Shown: positions 1-6,723 of the stretch, piece by piece
Numbering within the stretch: the stretch's first letter is position 1
Layout: each line of letters begins with the position of its first letter
The notes under the pieces: generated by a model
Database searches by the model: none
Told to the model about the DNA's origin: nothing
What the model saw: only the letters and a program-made list of their open reading frames with translations
Translations under genes and position numbers: made by a program
From: Actinomycetes bacterium
GTDB lineage: Bacteria > Actinomycetota > Actinomycetes > Actinomycetales > Cellulomonadaceae
Direction: 5' to 3'
Assembly: GCA_023388235.1 (NCBI GenBank)
Contig: JAEWGQ010000237.1
Coordinates: forward strand, 1-9,714
DNA: 9,714 nt

Positions 1-378
1 GGCCGGGACGCCGCGGGCGAGGTGACGAACGGCGCGGTGACGACCCTGACCGGCCCGGTGCGCCGCGGGGACGCCGGGACGGTGCGCGACCACCTGGCGG
101 AGCTCACGGGCCTCGGCGTGCGGACGGGGGCGACCGACGTGGCCGCCTCGTACCGGGCGCTGTCCCGGGCGGCGACGGTCCGGGCGCTCGCCGCGGGCCT
201 GCTGCGGCCCGAGCAGGGCGAGGCCCTCCTGGACGCGCTGGCGGAGCCCCCGGACCCGGGCGGCTCCGGGGGCCCGGCTCACGCCGCGGGCCCGGACGGA
301 GGTACGGTGCCAGACGCGCACGACGACGAGCACGGCCGGGAGCACCCGCCGGCCGTCGACGGGGAGGACCAGGCATGA
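1..378 (+). CDS. Rossmann-like/DUF2520 domain protein, C-terminal part (5' end outside window)
   Basis: The reading frame is open from the first base, so this is the 3' part (125 residues) of a longer gene. The start of the fragment carries the pattern ALTGPVxRGDAGTVxxHL (seen as [18 protein letters not shown]), followed by a helical stretch containing [14 protein letters not shown]. This is the typical all-helical C-terminal domain of the Rossmann/DUF2520 proteins that sit directly before panC in many actinobacteria. The N-terminal NAD(P)-binding domain would lie upstream of the window. After about residue 82 the protein becomes a Gly/Ala/Asp/His/Pro-rich tail that looks disordered. Its TGA overlaps the panC ATG (ATGA), which implies translational coupling. 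Function is not established from sequence. The fold and location suggest an NADP-dependent reductase linked to pantothenate synthesis, possibly ketopantoate reduction, but that is inference. Confidence 0.8.
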   Translation, partial: GRDAAGEVTNGAVTTLTGPVRRGDAGTVRDHLAELTGLGVRTGATDVAASYRALSRAATVRALAAGLLRPEQGEALLDALAEPPDPGGSGGPAHAAGPDGGTVPDAHDDEHGREHPPAVDGEDQA

Positions 379-1247
379 CCGAGGCACGCGGCGGGGCACC
401 CGCGGTGGTGCGGACCCGGGCGGAGCTGGCGCAGGCGCTGCGCGGCGACGGCACGCGGGCGGTGGTGATGACGATGGGCGCGCTGCACGCCGGGCACCTG
501 TCGCTGGTGCGCGAGGCGCGCGCCCGGGCGGAGCAGGTGGTCGTGACGATCTTCGTCAACCCGCTGCAGTTCGGCCCCGCCGAGGACCTGGACCGGTACC
601 CGCGCGACCTGGCCGGCGACCTCGCGTCGCTGACCGGGCCCGGCCTGCTGGGCGCCGGCGACGTGGTGTTCGCCCCCGAGCCGCAGGAGATGTACCCGGG
701 CGGCGACCCCGCCGTGCGCGTGACCGCGGGGCCCGTGGGCACCGTGTACGAGGGCGCGACCCGGCCCGGCCACCTGGACGGCGTGCTCACGGTGGTCCTC
801 AAGCTGCTGCACCTCACCGCCCCGGACGTGGCCCTGTTCGGCCGCAAGGACGTCCAGCAGCTCGCGGCCGTGCGGCGCATGGTGCGCGACCTGGACGTGC
901 CGGTCGAGGTCGTCGGCGTGCCGACCGTCCGGGACGCCGACGGTCTCGCGCTGTCGTCGCGCAACGCGTACCTGTCCGCGACCGAGCGGGAGCAGGCGCT
1001 GGCGCTCAGCCGCGGCCTGGAGGCCGGCCGGGCGGCGGCCGCCCGGGGCGCGGGCCCCGGCGAGGTGCGCGCCGCCACCCGCGCGGTGCTGGACGCCGCG
1101 GGCGTCGGGACCGACTACGTGGCGCTCGTCGACGGGCTGACGTTCGAGGACGTCACCGCGCCGACCGCCGGCGCCGTGCTCGCGGTCGCCGCGACCGTCG
1201 GCAGCACCCGCCTGATCGACAACACGGACGTGAGGTGGGACCGGTGA
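375..1247 (+). CDS. panC: Pantothenate synthetase (pantoate--beta-alanine ligase)
   Basis: This cytosolic enzyme condenses pantoate and beta-alanine with ATP, through a pantoyl-adenylate, to give pantothenate, the CoA precursor. The 290-residue length is normal for the family. Signature motifs are all present: TMGALHAGH at residues 33-41 (the HIGH-type nucleotide motif), [16 protein letters not shown] at 62-77, GHLDG at 132-136, FGRKDVQQ at 155-162, and LSSRN at 193-197 (the KMSKS-like loop). The ATG at 375 is supported by a strong GGAGG at 363-367 with a 7-nt spacer and by the 4-nt overlap with the upstream stop. The 3' end overlaps the panD GTG by 4 nt (GTGA). Gene order panC-panD places ligase and beta-alanine supply together; panB is not in the window. 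No anomalies were seen. Confidence 0.97.
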   Translation: MTEARGGAPAVVRTRAELAQALRGDGTRAVVMTMGALHAGHLSLVREARARAEQVVVTIFVNPLQFGPAEDLDRYPRDLAGDLASLTGPGLLGAGDVVFAPEPQEMYPGGDPAVRVTAGPVGTVYEGATRPGHLDGVLTVVLKLLHLTAPDVALFGRKDVQQLAAVRRMVRDLDVPVEVVGVPTVRDADGLALSSRNAYLSATEREQALALSRGLEAGRAAAARGAGPGEVRAATRAVLDAAGVGTDYVALVDGLTFEDVTAPTAGAVLAVAATVGSTRLIDNTDVRWDR

Positions 1248-1765
1248 CCTCGCTGCAGCGGCCGATGATGATCGGCAAGATCCACCGCGCCACCGTCACG
1301 CAGGCCGACCTGCACTACGTCGGCTCCATCACGGTGGACGCGCACCTGCTCGCCGCGGCCGACCTGCTGCCCGGCCAGCAGGTCGACGTGGTGGACGTGA
1401 CGAACGGCGCCCGGCTGACCACGTACGTCATCGCGGGGGAGGCCGGGTCCGGGCAGATCTGCATCAACGGCGCCGCCGCGCACCTGGTGCACCCGGGCGA
1501 CGTCGTGATCCTCATCGCGTACGGGATGCTGTCCGACGCCGAGGCGCGCACGTACGAGCCGCACGTGGTGCTGGTCGACGCCGCGAACCGCGTGGTCGAC
1601 ACCGGCCACGACCCGGGCACCGTCCCGGCGGCCTGGACCGCCGCCGCGGGCCTGCACCCGAGCGGCGTGCCGTTCGACGAGGGCCGCGCGCTCGTGGAGC
1701 ACGACGCCGCCGAGGACGGGGCGGGGGCGAACGACGCCGGACGGGACGCGGGCGCCGGGCGGTGA
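1244..1765 (+). CDS. panD: Aspartate 1-decarboxylase (pyruvoyl enzyme) with an extended C-terminal tail
   Basis: PanD converts L-aspartate to beta-alanine, the second substrate of PanC. The proenzyme self-cleaves at Gly-Ser and the serine becomes the pyruvoyl group. Here the cleavage site is G27-S28 within [10 protein letters not shown]. Other conserved residues are K12 ([15 protein letters not shown]), R57 (NGARLTTY) and NGAAA at 75-79; all sit three positions later than in E. coli PanD. I chose the GTG at 1244 because it overlaps the panC stop (GTGA) and has gaggtg at 1232-1237 upstream. A GTG at 1235 is in frame but lies inside that ribosome-binding site, and the ATG ATG at 1265/1268 would still leave the core intact. 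The protein is 173 residues, against 126 in E. coli and about 139 in M. tuberculosis. The excess is a C-terminal tail from about residue 129 ending in an Asp/Gly/Ala-rich stretch. The stop overlaps the nadB GTG by 4 nt. Confidence 0.95.
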   Translation: MTSLQRPMMIGKIHRATVTQADLHYVGSITVDAHLLAAADLLPGQQVDVVDVTNGARLTTYVIAGEAGSGQICINGAAAHLVHPGDVVILIAYGMLSDAEARTYEPHVVLVDAANRVVDTGHDPGTVPAAWTAAAGLHPSGVPFDEGRALVEHDAAEDGAGANDAGRDAGAGR

Positions 1766-3450
1766 CCACGCGCCTCGCGCGCCGGCTCGCCGCACCCGCT
1801 CCCGGGTGGACCGCCCGGGCCGACGCGGTCGTCGTCGGCTCCGGCATCGCCGGCCTGACCGCGGCGCTGGAGCTGCGCACCCGCGTGGCCCGCGTGCTGC
1901 TGGTGACGAAGGACGTGCTGGTGTCCGGGTCGACGGTCTGGGCGCAGGGCGGCATCGCGGCGGCGCTCGACCCCGCGGACTCCCCGGCGGCGCACCTGGC
2001 GGACACGCTCGTCGCCGGCGTCGGCCTGTGCGACCCCCGCGCCGTCGAGGTGCTCGTGACCGAGGGCCCGGCGCGGGTGCGCGAGCTCGTGGCCCGCGGG
2101 GCGGTGTTCGACACCGAGCCGGACGGCCACCTCAGCCTCACCCGCGAGGGCGGCCACCACGCGGACCGCGTCGCGCACGCCGGCGGGGACGCCACGGGCG
2201 CGGAGATCTCCCGGGCGCTGGTGGACGCGGTCCGCGCCGACCCGGGCATCGAGGTGATCGAGCACGCGCTCGTGCTGGACGTGCTGACCGGCGCCGAGCG
2301 CGCCGGCCGCCCCGGGCCGGTGTGCGGCGTGACCCTCCACGTCATCGGCGAGGGCACGCGCGACGGCGTCGGCGCCGTCCTGGCCCCCGCGGTGGTGCTC
2401 GCCACCGGCGGCATCGGCCAGGTGTTCCGGTCGTCCACCAACCCGGTGCAGGCGACCGGCGACGGGCTCGCCGCCGCGCTGCGGGCCGGCGCGGCGGTCG
2501 GGGACGTCGAGTTCGTGCAGTTCCACCCGACGGTGCTGTGGCTGGGCTCCGGCGCGAAGGGCCAGCTGCCGCTGGTGTCCGAGGCGGTGCGTGGCGAGGG
2601 CGCCGTGCTGGTGGACACCGACGGGCACCGGTTCCTGCCCGCCGTGCACCCGCTCGCCGAGCTCGCCCCGCGGGACGTCGTGGCGCGGGCGATCGTGCGG
2701 CAGATGGCCCGCACCGGCTCCGACCACGTGCTCCTGGACGCGCGGCACCTCGGCGCCGCGCGGCTGCGGCACCGCTTCCCGACGATCGCCGACCGGCTGG
2801 CCCGGCACGGCATCGACCTGGCGACCGACCTGGTCCCGGTGGCGCCCGCGCAGCACTACCACTCGGGCGGCGTCGTCACGGACCTGGTGGGGCGCTCCAC
2901 CCTGCCGGGGCTGTACGCCGTCGGCGAGGTCGCCTGCACCGGCGTGCACGGGGCGAACCGGCTGGCGTCGAACTCGCTGCTCGAGGGCCTGGTGTTCGCG
3001 CACCGCGCCGCCCACGACATCGCCGACCGGCTCGACCGGGGCGCGCTGCGGCCCGCCGACCCGGTCGAGCGGCCCGGCCCCGAGGCGCTGGTCGCCGGCG
3101 CGGCGCGGTCCCGCATCCAGCGCATCGCCAGCGACGGCCCCGGGGTGCTGCGGTCGGCGGCGGGGCTGGAGGCCGCGGCGCGTGCGCTCGCGGGCGTGCG
3201 GACCGACGCGCACCGGGCCACCGACGGCGGGGAGCACCCCGTCGCCGGGCCGCAGGTCGCCGAGTGGGAGACCACGAACGTGCACCAGGTCGCGACCGTG
3301 CTCACCGCGGTCGCCGCGACGCGCCGGGAGACCCGCGGCGGCCACCTGCGCAGCGACCACCCGGCGACGGACGACGCGTGGCGCCTGCGCCTGGAGGCGA
3401 CGCTGGCGCCCGACGGGACGCTGACCGAGCGCCGCGCCCCGCTGGTCTGA
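1762..3450 (+). CDS. nadB: L-aspartate oxidase
   Basis: This FAD enzyme oxidises L-aspartate to iminoaspartate, the first step of de novo NAD synthesis. NadA normally uses the product, but nadA is not in this window. The 562-residue length fits the family (E. coli 540). Visible motifs, in order: FAD-binding GSGIAG (26-31), [11 protein letters not shown] (57-67), [15 protein letters not shown] (132-146), ATGGIGQVF (214-222), FHPT (254-257), EAVRGEGA (274-281), PRDVVARAI (303-311), HYHSGG (365-370) and the FAD/active-site block with [16 protein letters not shown] (397-412). By family analogy H255, R304, a His of HYHSGG, and R400 are the substrate-binding and catalytic residues; all are present. 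The helical C-terminal domain follows. The succinate dehydrogenase/fumarate reductase flavoprotein relatives are less likely given the NadB-type [12 protein letters not shown] signature and the nadC neighbour. The GTG start overlaps the panD stop (GTGA) and has no strong ribosome-binding site, so translation probably depends on coupling. Confidence 0.96.
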   Translation: MTTRLARRLAAPAPGWTARADAVVVGSGIAGLTAALELRTRVARVLLVTKDVLVSGSTVWAQGGIAAALDPADSPAAHLADTLVAGVGLCDPRAVEVLVTEGPARVRELVARGAVFDTEPDGHLSLTREGGHHADRVAHAGGDATGAEISRALVDAVRADPGIEVIEHALVLDVLTGAERAGRPGPVCGVTLHVIGEGTRDGVGAVLAPAVVLATGGIGQVFRSSTNPVQATGDGLAAALRAGAAVGDVEFVQFHPTVLWLGSGAKGQLPLVSEAVRGEGAVLVDTDGHRFLPAVHPLAELAPRDVVARAIVRQMARTGSDHVLLDARHLGAARLRHRFPTIADRLARHGIDLATDLVPVAPAQHYHSGGVVTDLVGRSTLPGLYAVGEVACTGVHGANRLASNSLLEGLVFAHRAAHDIADRLDRGALRPADPVERPGPEALVAGAARSRIQRIASDGPGVLRSAAGLEAAARALAGVRTDAHRATDGGEHPVAGPQVAEWETTNVHQVATVLTAVAATRRETRGGHLRSDHPATDDAWRLRLEATLAPDGTLTERRAPLV

Positions 3451-3491
3451 CCCGTGCCGGGCCGGCGCGCCGGGCACCCCGGGCGCGCCCC

Positions 3492-3504
3492 TAGGCTGGC
3501 CCGC
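3492..3504 (+). promoter_or_regulatory. Putative -10 element of a leaderless nadC transcript
   Basis: TAGGCT at 3492-3497 matches the actinobacterial TANNNT -10 consensus. It is followed by 7 nt and then the GTG of nadC, so a transcript starting the usual 6-7 nt downstream would begin at or next to the start codon. No convincing -35 is visible, and the gap carries no good Shine-Dalgarno. The same arrangement occurs at three other genes in the window. Assignment is from pattern only. Confidence 0.6.
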
Positions 3505-4416
3505 GTGATCCCGCTCGATGCCGCCTGGCTGTCCCGCACCGTCGCCGTCGCCCTGGACGAGGACCTGGGCCCCGCCCCCGGCCGGGACGTCACGACGCAG
3601 GCGACGGTCGACCCCGCGCTGACCGGCGAGGCCCATCTGGTGGCCCGTGAGGCGGGCGTGGTGGCGGGCCTGCCGGTGGTGGCCGAGGTGCTGCGGCAGG
3701 TCGCGGAGCGGCTCGGCCTGCCCGCCGCGGCCGTCGACCAGCGGGTCCCGGACGGGTCGGCGGTCGCTGCCGGCGACGTGCTCGCCGTCCTCACGGGCCC
3801 GGTGCAGGCGCTGCTCGTCGCGGAGCGCACCGCCCTGAACCTCGCCTCCCGGGCCTCGGGCGTGGCGACGCACACCCGGCGGTGGGCGGACGCGCTGGCC
3901 GGCACCGGCGCCCAGGTGCTCGACACCCGCAAGACCACGCCCGGCCTGCGCGAGCTGGAGAAGTACGCCGTGCGCTGCGGCGGGGGAGCCAACAAGCGGA
4001 TGGGCCTGTACGACGTCGCCATGGTGAAGGACAACCACGTGGTCGCCGCCGGCGGGGTGGCGGCGGCGGTGCGCGCCGTGCAGCAGCGGTTCGGCGACGT
4101 GCCGGTGCAGGTGGAGGCGGACACCACGGCGCAGGCGCTCGAGGCGGTCGGCGTGGGGGCGCGGTTCCTGCTGCTGGACAACATGCCCACGCCGGTGCTG
4201 GCCGCCACGGTCGCCGCCGTGCGGGCGCGCGAGCCGGAGACCGGCCGCGTCGAGCTGGAGGCCACCGGCAACCTCACGCTGGACCGCGCGGCGGAGGTCG
4301 CGGCGACCGGCGTGGACTACCTGTCGGTGGGGGCGCTCACGCACTCCTCGCCGATCCTCGACCTGGCGCTGGACCTCGTCGAGGGGCTGTCCGGGACGCC
4401 CGGCACGCCTCGGTAG
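3505..4416 (+). CDS. nadC: Nicotinate-nucleotide pyrophosphorylase (quinolinate phosphoribosyltransferase)
   Basis: NadC joins quinolinate and PRPP to give nicotinate mononucleotide, CO2 and PPi, the last dedicated de novo NAD step. From the GTG at 3505 the protein is 303 residues, somewhat longer than the usual 280-300. Motifs include ERTALNLASRASG (107-119), DTRKTTPGLRELEKYAVRCG (140-159), MVKDNHV (173-179), VEADT (203-207), LLDNM (223-227), EATGN (252-256) and VDYLSVGALTHSSPILDLAL (270-289). The start at 3505 gives the expected N-terminus directly followed by the conserved ALDEDLG. An in-frame GTG at 3454 would add 17 Arg/Gly/Pro-rich residues unlike the family, so I rejected it. One oddity is GGGANKRMGL at 159-168, where the usual GGGxNHR has Lys in place of His. 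The gene lies 54 nt after nadB, has its own -10-like element, and its TAG stop forms part of the next gene's -10 element. Confidence 0.95.
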   Translation: MIPLDAAWLSRTVAVALDEDLGPAPGRDVTTQATVDPALTGEAHLVAREAGVVAGLPVVAEVLRQVAERLGLPAAAVDQRVPDGSAVAAGDVLAVLTGPVQALLVAERTALNLASRASGVATHTRRWADALAGTGAQVLDTRKTTPGLRELEKYAVRCGGGANKRMGLYDVAMVKDNHVVAAGGVAAAVRAVQQRFGDVPVQVEADTTAQALEAVGVGARFLLLDNMPTPVLAATVAAVRAREPETGRVELEATGNLTLDRAAEVAATGVDYLSVGALTHSSPILDLALDLVEGLSGTPGTPR

Positions 4417-4425
4417 GATCGGCGG
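4414..4425 (+). promoter_or_regulatory. Putative -10 element of a leaderless lysS transcript, overlapping the nadC stop
   Basis: TAGGAT at 4414-4419 fits TANNNT and is separated from the lysS GTG by 6 nt, as expected if transcription starts at the start codon. Its first three bases are the nadC stop codon TAG. The AGGA inside it could also act as a weak ribosome-binding site on a read-through nadC-lysS mRNA, so leaderless and leadered translation are both possible. No clear -35 was found. Confidence 0.55.
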
Positions 4426-5964
4426 GTGACCGAGCCCGCAGCCCCCGTGACCGCCGACGACCTCCCCGAGCAGCTCCGGGTCCGGCGCGAGAAGCGCGAC
4501 CGGATGCTGGCCGAGGGCGTCGAGCCCTACCCCGTCGGCGTGCCGCGCACCCACACCATCGCGCAGGTCCGCGCCGGCTACCCGGACCTCGAGCCGGGGC
4601 AGGAGACCGACGACGAGGTCGGCGTCGCCGGCCGCGTGGTGTTCCTGCGGAACACGGGCAAGCTCTGCTTCGCGACCCTGCAGGACGGCGACGGCAACCG
4701 GCTGCAGGCGATGCTCAGCCTCGCGAACGTCGGCGAGGACCGCCTCGCGGCGTTCAAGGCCGACGTCGACCTCGGGGACCACCTGTTCGTGCACGGCCGC
4801 GTCGTGTCCTCGCGCCGGGGCGAGCTGTCCGTGATGGCCGACGCCTGGACGCTCGCCGCGAAGTCCCTGCGCCCGCTGCCCAACCTGTACGGGCGGGGCG
4901 AGGACGGCGCCGCGGAGCTGTCGGAGGAGGTCCGCGTCCGCCAGCGGTACGTCGACCTCATCGTCCGGCCGGCCGCGCGCGACGCGGTGCGGATGCGGGC
5001 GGGCGTCGTGCGCTCGCTGCGGGAGAACTTCCACCGCCGCGGCTACCTCGAGGTCGAGACGCCGATGCTCCAGACGCAGCCCGGCGGCGCCGCCGCCCGG
5101 CCGTTCGTCACGCACATGAACGCGTTCGACATCGACCTGTACATGCGCATCGCCCCGGAGCTGTTCCTCAAGCGCGCGGTGGTGGGCGGGATCGAGAAGG
5201 TCTTCGAGATCAACCGGAACTTCCGCAACGAGGGCGCCGACTCCACGCACTCGCCGGAGTTCGCGATGCTCGAGGCGTATGAGGCCTACGGCGACTACGA
5301 CACCATGGCGGCGCTCACCCAGGACCTGGTGCAGACGGCGGCGATGGATGTGCTCGGCACCACGACCGTCACCCTGGTGGACGGCACGGAGTACGAGCTC
5401 GGCGGCCAGTGGACCCAGCTGACGATGTACGGCTCGCTGTCCGAGGCGCTCGGCGAGGAGGTCACCGCCGAGACGTCCGTGGCGCACCTGTCCGCTGTCG
5501 CGGACCGGCTCGGCGTGGTCGTCGACCCGAAGCGGGTGAGCCACGGCAAGCTGGTCGAGGCGATCTGGGAGCACCTGGTGGGCGACCACCTCGTGGCGCC
5601 GACCTTCGTGCGCGATTTCCCGGTGGAGACCTCGCCGCTGACCCGTGACCACCGGACGCTTCCGGGCGTGGTGGAGAAGTGGGACCTGTACGTGCGCGGG
5701 TTCGAGCTCGCCACGGCCTATTCCGAGCTCGTGGACCCGGTCATCCAGCGCAAGCGCTTCGAGGCGCAGGCATTGCTCGCGTCCGCCGGCGACGACGAGG
5801 CCATGCTGGTCGATGAGGACTTCCTCACAGCCGTCGAGTATGCGTTGCCCCCGACGGGCGGGATGGGCATGGGTATCGACCGGCTGCTCATGGCGATGAC
5901 GGGCATGGGTATTCGCGAGACGATCCTCTTTCCGCTGGTGAAGCCGCACAACCCGCAGGGCTGA
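4426..5964 (+). CDS. lysS: Lysine--tRNA ligase (class II)
   Basis: LysRS charges tRNA-Lys with lysine using ATP. The 512-residue protein has the normal two-domain layout. An N-terminal anticodon-binding OB fold (about residues 65-145, with [20 protein letters not shown] and [12 protein letters not shown]) is followed by the class II catalytic domain. Motif 1 lies around 195-215 ([12 protein letters not shown]). Motif 2 contains [10 protein letters not shown] at 261-270. Motif 3 is [11 protein letters not shown] at 479-489, followed by [12 protein letters not shown]. Lysine-site patterns GGAAARPF (220-227), [10 protein letters not shown] (241-250) and [14 protein letters not shown] (278-291) are intact. 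The middle segment [20 protein letters not shown] is typical of actinobacterial LysRS. No MprF-like membrane domain or frameshift is present, so this is LysS rather than a LysX fusion. The GTG start gives the conserved [14 protein letters not shown]-terminus. Codon choice is slightly less GC-extreme towards the 3' end. Confidence 0.97.
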   Translation: MTEPAAPVTADDLPEQLRVRREKRDRMLAEGVEPYPVGVPRTHTIAQVRAGYPDLEPGQETDDEVGVAGRVVFLRNTGKLCFATLQDGDGNRLQAMLSLANVGEDRLAAFKADVDLGDHLFVHGRVVSSRRGELSVMADAWTLAAKSLRPLPNLYGRGEDGAAELSEEVRVRQRYVDLIVRPAARDAVRMRAGVVRSLRENFHRRGYLEVETPMLQTQPGGAAARPFVTHMNAFDIDLYMRIAPELFLKRAVVGGIEKVFEINRNFRNEGADSTHSPEFAMLEAYEAYGDYDTMAALTQDLVQTAAMDVLGTTTVTLVDGTEYELGGQWTQLTMYGSLSEALGEEVTAETSVAHLSAVADRLGVVVDPKRVSHGKLVEAIWEHLVGDHLVAPTFVRDFPVETSPLTRDHRTLPGVVEKWDLYVRGFELATAYSELVDPVIQRKRFEAQALLASAGDDEAMLVDEDFLTAVEYALPPTGGMGMGIDRLLMAMTGMGIRETILFPLVKPHNPQG

Positions 5965-5975
5965 ACGCGTTCTTC

Positions 5976-6014
5976 AGGCCCCGGGGAGCCGCATCGGGCG
6001 GCGCCCCGGGGCCT
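5976..6014 (+). terminator. Terminator-like stem-loop after lysS
   Basis: Starting 12 nt after the lysS stop there is a perfect 11-bp stem (5976-5986 AGGCCCCGGGG pairing with 6004-6014). It continues, after a one-base mismatch, into a 5-bp inner stem (5988-5992/5998-6002) with the 5-nt loop ATCGG. There is no T-tract beyond two T's, which is common for actinobacterial terminators. It probably ends the pan-nad-lysS transcript and separates it from the next promoter. Confidence 0.7.
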
Positions 6015-6039
6015 TCGCGTCCCCGGAGAGCGCGAGACG

Positions 6040-6051
6040 TAGACTGGCCCG
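6040..6051 (+). promoter_or_regulatory. Putative -10 element of a leaderless transcript for the small membrane protein
   Basis: TAGACT at 6040-6045 is followed by 6 nt and then the GTG at 6052. No Shine-Dalgarno sequence is present between them. The arrangement is the same as upstream of nadC and lysS, and it supports the short reading frame being expressed independently after the lysS terminator. No clear -35 was seen. Confidence 0.55.
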
Positions 6052-6240
6052 GTGAACACCGTGACAGCCGCCCTCGCCGCCGTCGTGCCGTCGATCGGCG
6101 TCGGCGTCCTCTTCTGGCTCACGATCCGCGCGCTGATCAATGCTGACCGAAACGAGCGTGCCGCCCTCGCGCGACTCGACGCCCAGGACGCGGCGGCGTC
6201 GCGGTCGGCCATTGTCTCGGCCCGGGAATCTGATACCTGA
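6052..6240 (+). CDS. Small single-pass membrane protein, function unknown
   Basis: This is a 62-residue protein I do not recognise as a named family. Residues about 4-25 form one hydrophobic helix (TVTAALAAVVPSIGVGVLFW is its core). A short charged tail follows (RALINADRNERAALARLDAQ), then an Ala/Ser-rich end. Arginines after the helix and none before it predict N-out, C-in topology by the positive-inside rule. The tail looks helical and amphipathic. Support for it being real comes from GC-biased codon use in frame, a TANNNT element exactly 6 nt before the GTG, and a position isolated by the lysS terminator and the lsr2 promoter region. Alternatives are an uncleaved secretion signal with a short product, or a chance open frame. 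The function cannot be inferred. Confidence 0.7.
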   Translation: MNTVTAALAAVVPSIGVGVLFWLTIRALINADRNERAALARLDAQDAAASRSAIVSARESDT

Positions 6241-6375
6241 CGTTCACAACTCGTCCACAGAGTTCCCGCGCCAGGCGTTCATGAGATATCGACGCCATCC
6301 TTTGACGCGACTTTGAATTGGTGCGATGCTCTGAGCACGCATTCTTCACTAAGTCGTCCAACAGGAGACAACACA
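6241..6375. promoter_or_regulatory. A+T-richer control region upstream of lsr2
   Basis: By hand count this 135-nt stretch is about 53% G+C, far below the surrounding genes. It contains a small inverted repeat, AACTC (6248-6252) and GAGTT (6260-6264) around a 7-nt loop, short palindromes TCATGA and GATATC, and the promoter described separately. No coding frame of note crosses it. Because Lsr2 prefers A+T-rich DNA, autoregulation is plausible, but that is inference. Confidence 0.55.
6302..6330 (+). promoter_or_regulatory. Putative housekeeping-sigma promoter of lsr2
   Basis: TTGACG at 6302-6307 is a good -35 hexamer. Exactly 17 nt later GATGCT (6325-6330) fits a relaxed -10. Transcription would start near 6337 and leave a leader of about 39 nt carrying the AGGAG ribosome-binding site at 6363-6367. 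Unlike the leaderless genes nearby, lsr2 therefore appears to have a conventional leadered mRNA. Confidence 0.55.
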
Positions 6376-6708
6376 ATGGCTCAGAAGGTTCAGGTCCTGC
6401 TCGTCGACGACATTGACGGCGGCAACGCGGACGAGACCGTCACGTTCTCCCTCGACGGCGTGTCCTATGAGATCGACCTCACATCCGCGCACGCCGCCGA
6501 GTTGCGCGACGCCATGGCCACGTGGGTCGGCCACGCCCGCAAGGTGGGCGGGCGCTCCGCCGGCGGGCGCTCCACCCGTGCCCGCCGTTCGAGCGGTGGC
6601 GCGGACGCTGGCGCTATCCGCGACTGGGCCAAGGCCAACGGCCACCCCGTCTCCGAGCGTGGGCGTATCTCCGCCGAGGTGCGCGCGGCGTACGAGGCCG
6701 CGCACTGA
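6376..6708 (+). CDS. lsr2: Lsr2 nucleoid-associated protein (H-NS-like silencer)
   Basis: Lsr2 bridges A+T-rich DNA and silences it, acting as the actinobacterial counterpart of H-NS. The protein is 110 residues, the usual size. The N-terminal dimerisation domain (about 1-57, MAQKVQVLLVDDIDGG onward) is followed by a basic Gly/Arg/Ser linker (about 58-75, GGRSAGGRSTRARR). The C-terminal DNA-binding domain (about 76-110) carries AIRDWAKANGHPVSERGR, and RGR at 95-97 is the AT-hook-like minor-groove motif. The ATG at 6376 has AGGAG at 6363-6367 with an 8-nt spacer. Upstream in-frame codons reach 6313 but would add residues absent from the family, so they were not used. The position downstream of lysS matches M. 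tuberculosis, where lysS precedes lsr2 and clpC1 follows. Here clpC does not follow; the convergent xylB does. Confidence 0.96.
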   Translation: MAQKVQVLLVDDIDGGNADETVTFSLDGVSYEIDLTSAHAAELRDAMATWVGHARKVGGRSAGGRSTRARRSSGGADAGAIRDWAKANGHPVSERGRISAEVRAAYEAAH

Positions 6709-6723
6709 CCTCCGCACTCCGAA

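Noticed and set aside
3451..3491. Possible terminator hairpin between nadB and nadC (GTGCC at 3454-3458 with GGCAC at 3473-3477).
   Set aside because: The stem is short and broken by a mismatch in a sequence that is nearly all G and C, where such pairing is expected by chance.
1806..5282. Arg/Gly/Pro-rich + strand frames overlapping nadB, nadC and lysS.
   Set aside because: They are out-of-frame readings of strongly supported enzymes, with Arg-rich composition typical of the shifted frame in GC-rich DNA.
1315..5949. A 1544-codon open frame on the - strand opposite panD, nadB, nadC and lysS.
   Set aside because: It mirrors the sense codons of nadB, nadC and lysS, and those genes lack TTA/CTA/TCA codons. 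The translation is a His/Arg/Gly/Val-rich low-complexity string with no family motif, so it is a shadow of GC-biased codon use.
6251..6259. TCGTCCACA resembling the actinobacterial DnaA box TTGTCCACA, with TGTGGATGA at 9525-9533 as another near match.
   Set aside because: They are single, imperfect sites 3 kb apart, without a cluster, dnaA/dnaN neighbours or an A+T-rich unwinding region of origin type. They are most likely chance matches.
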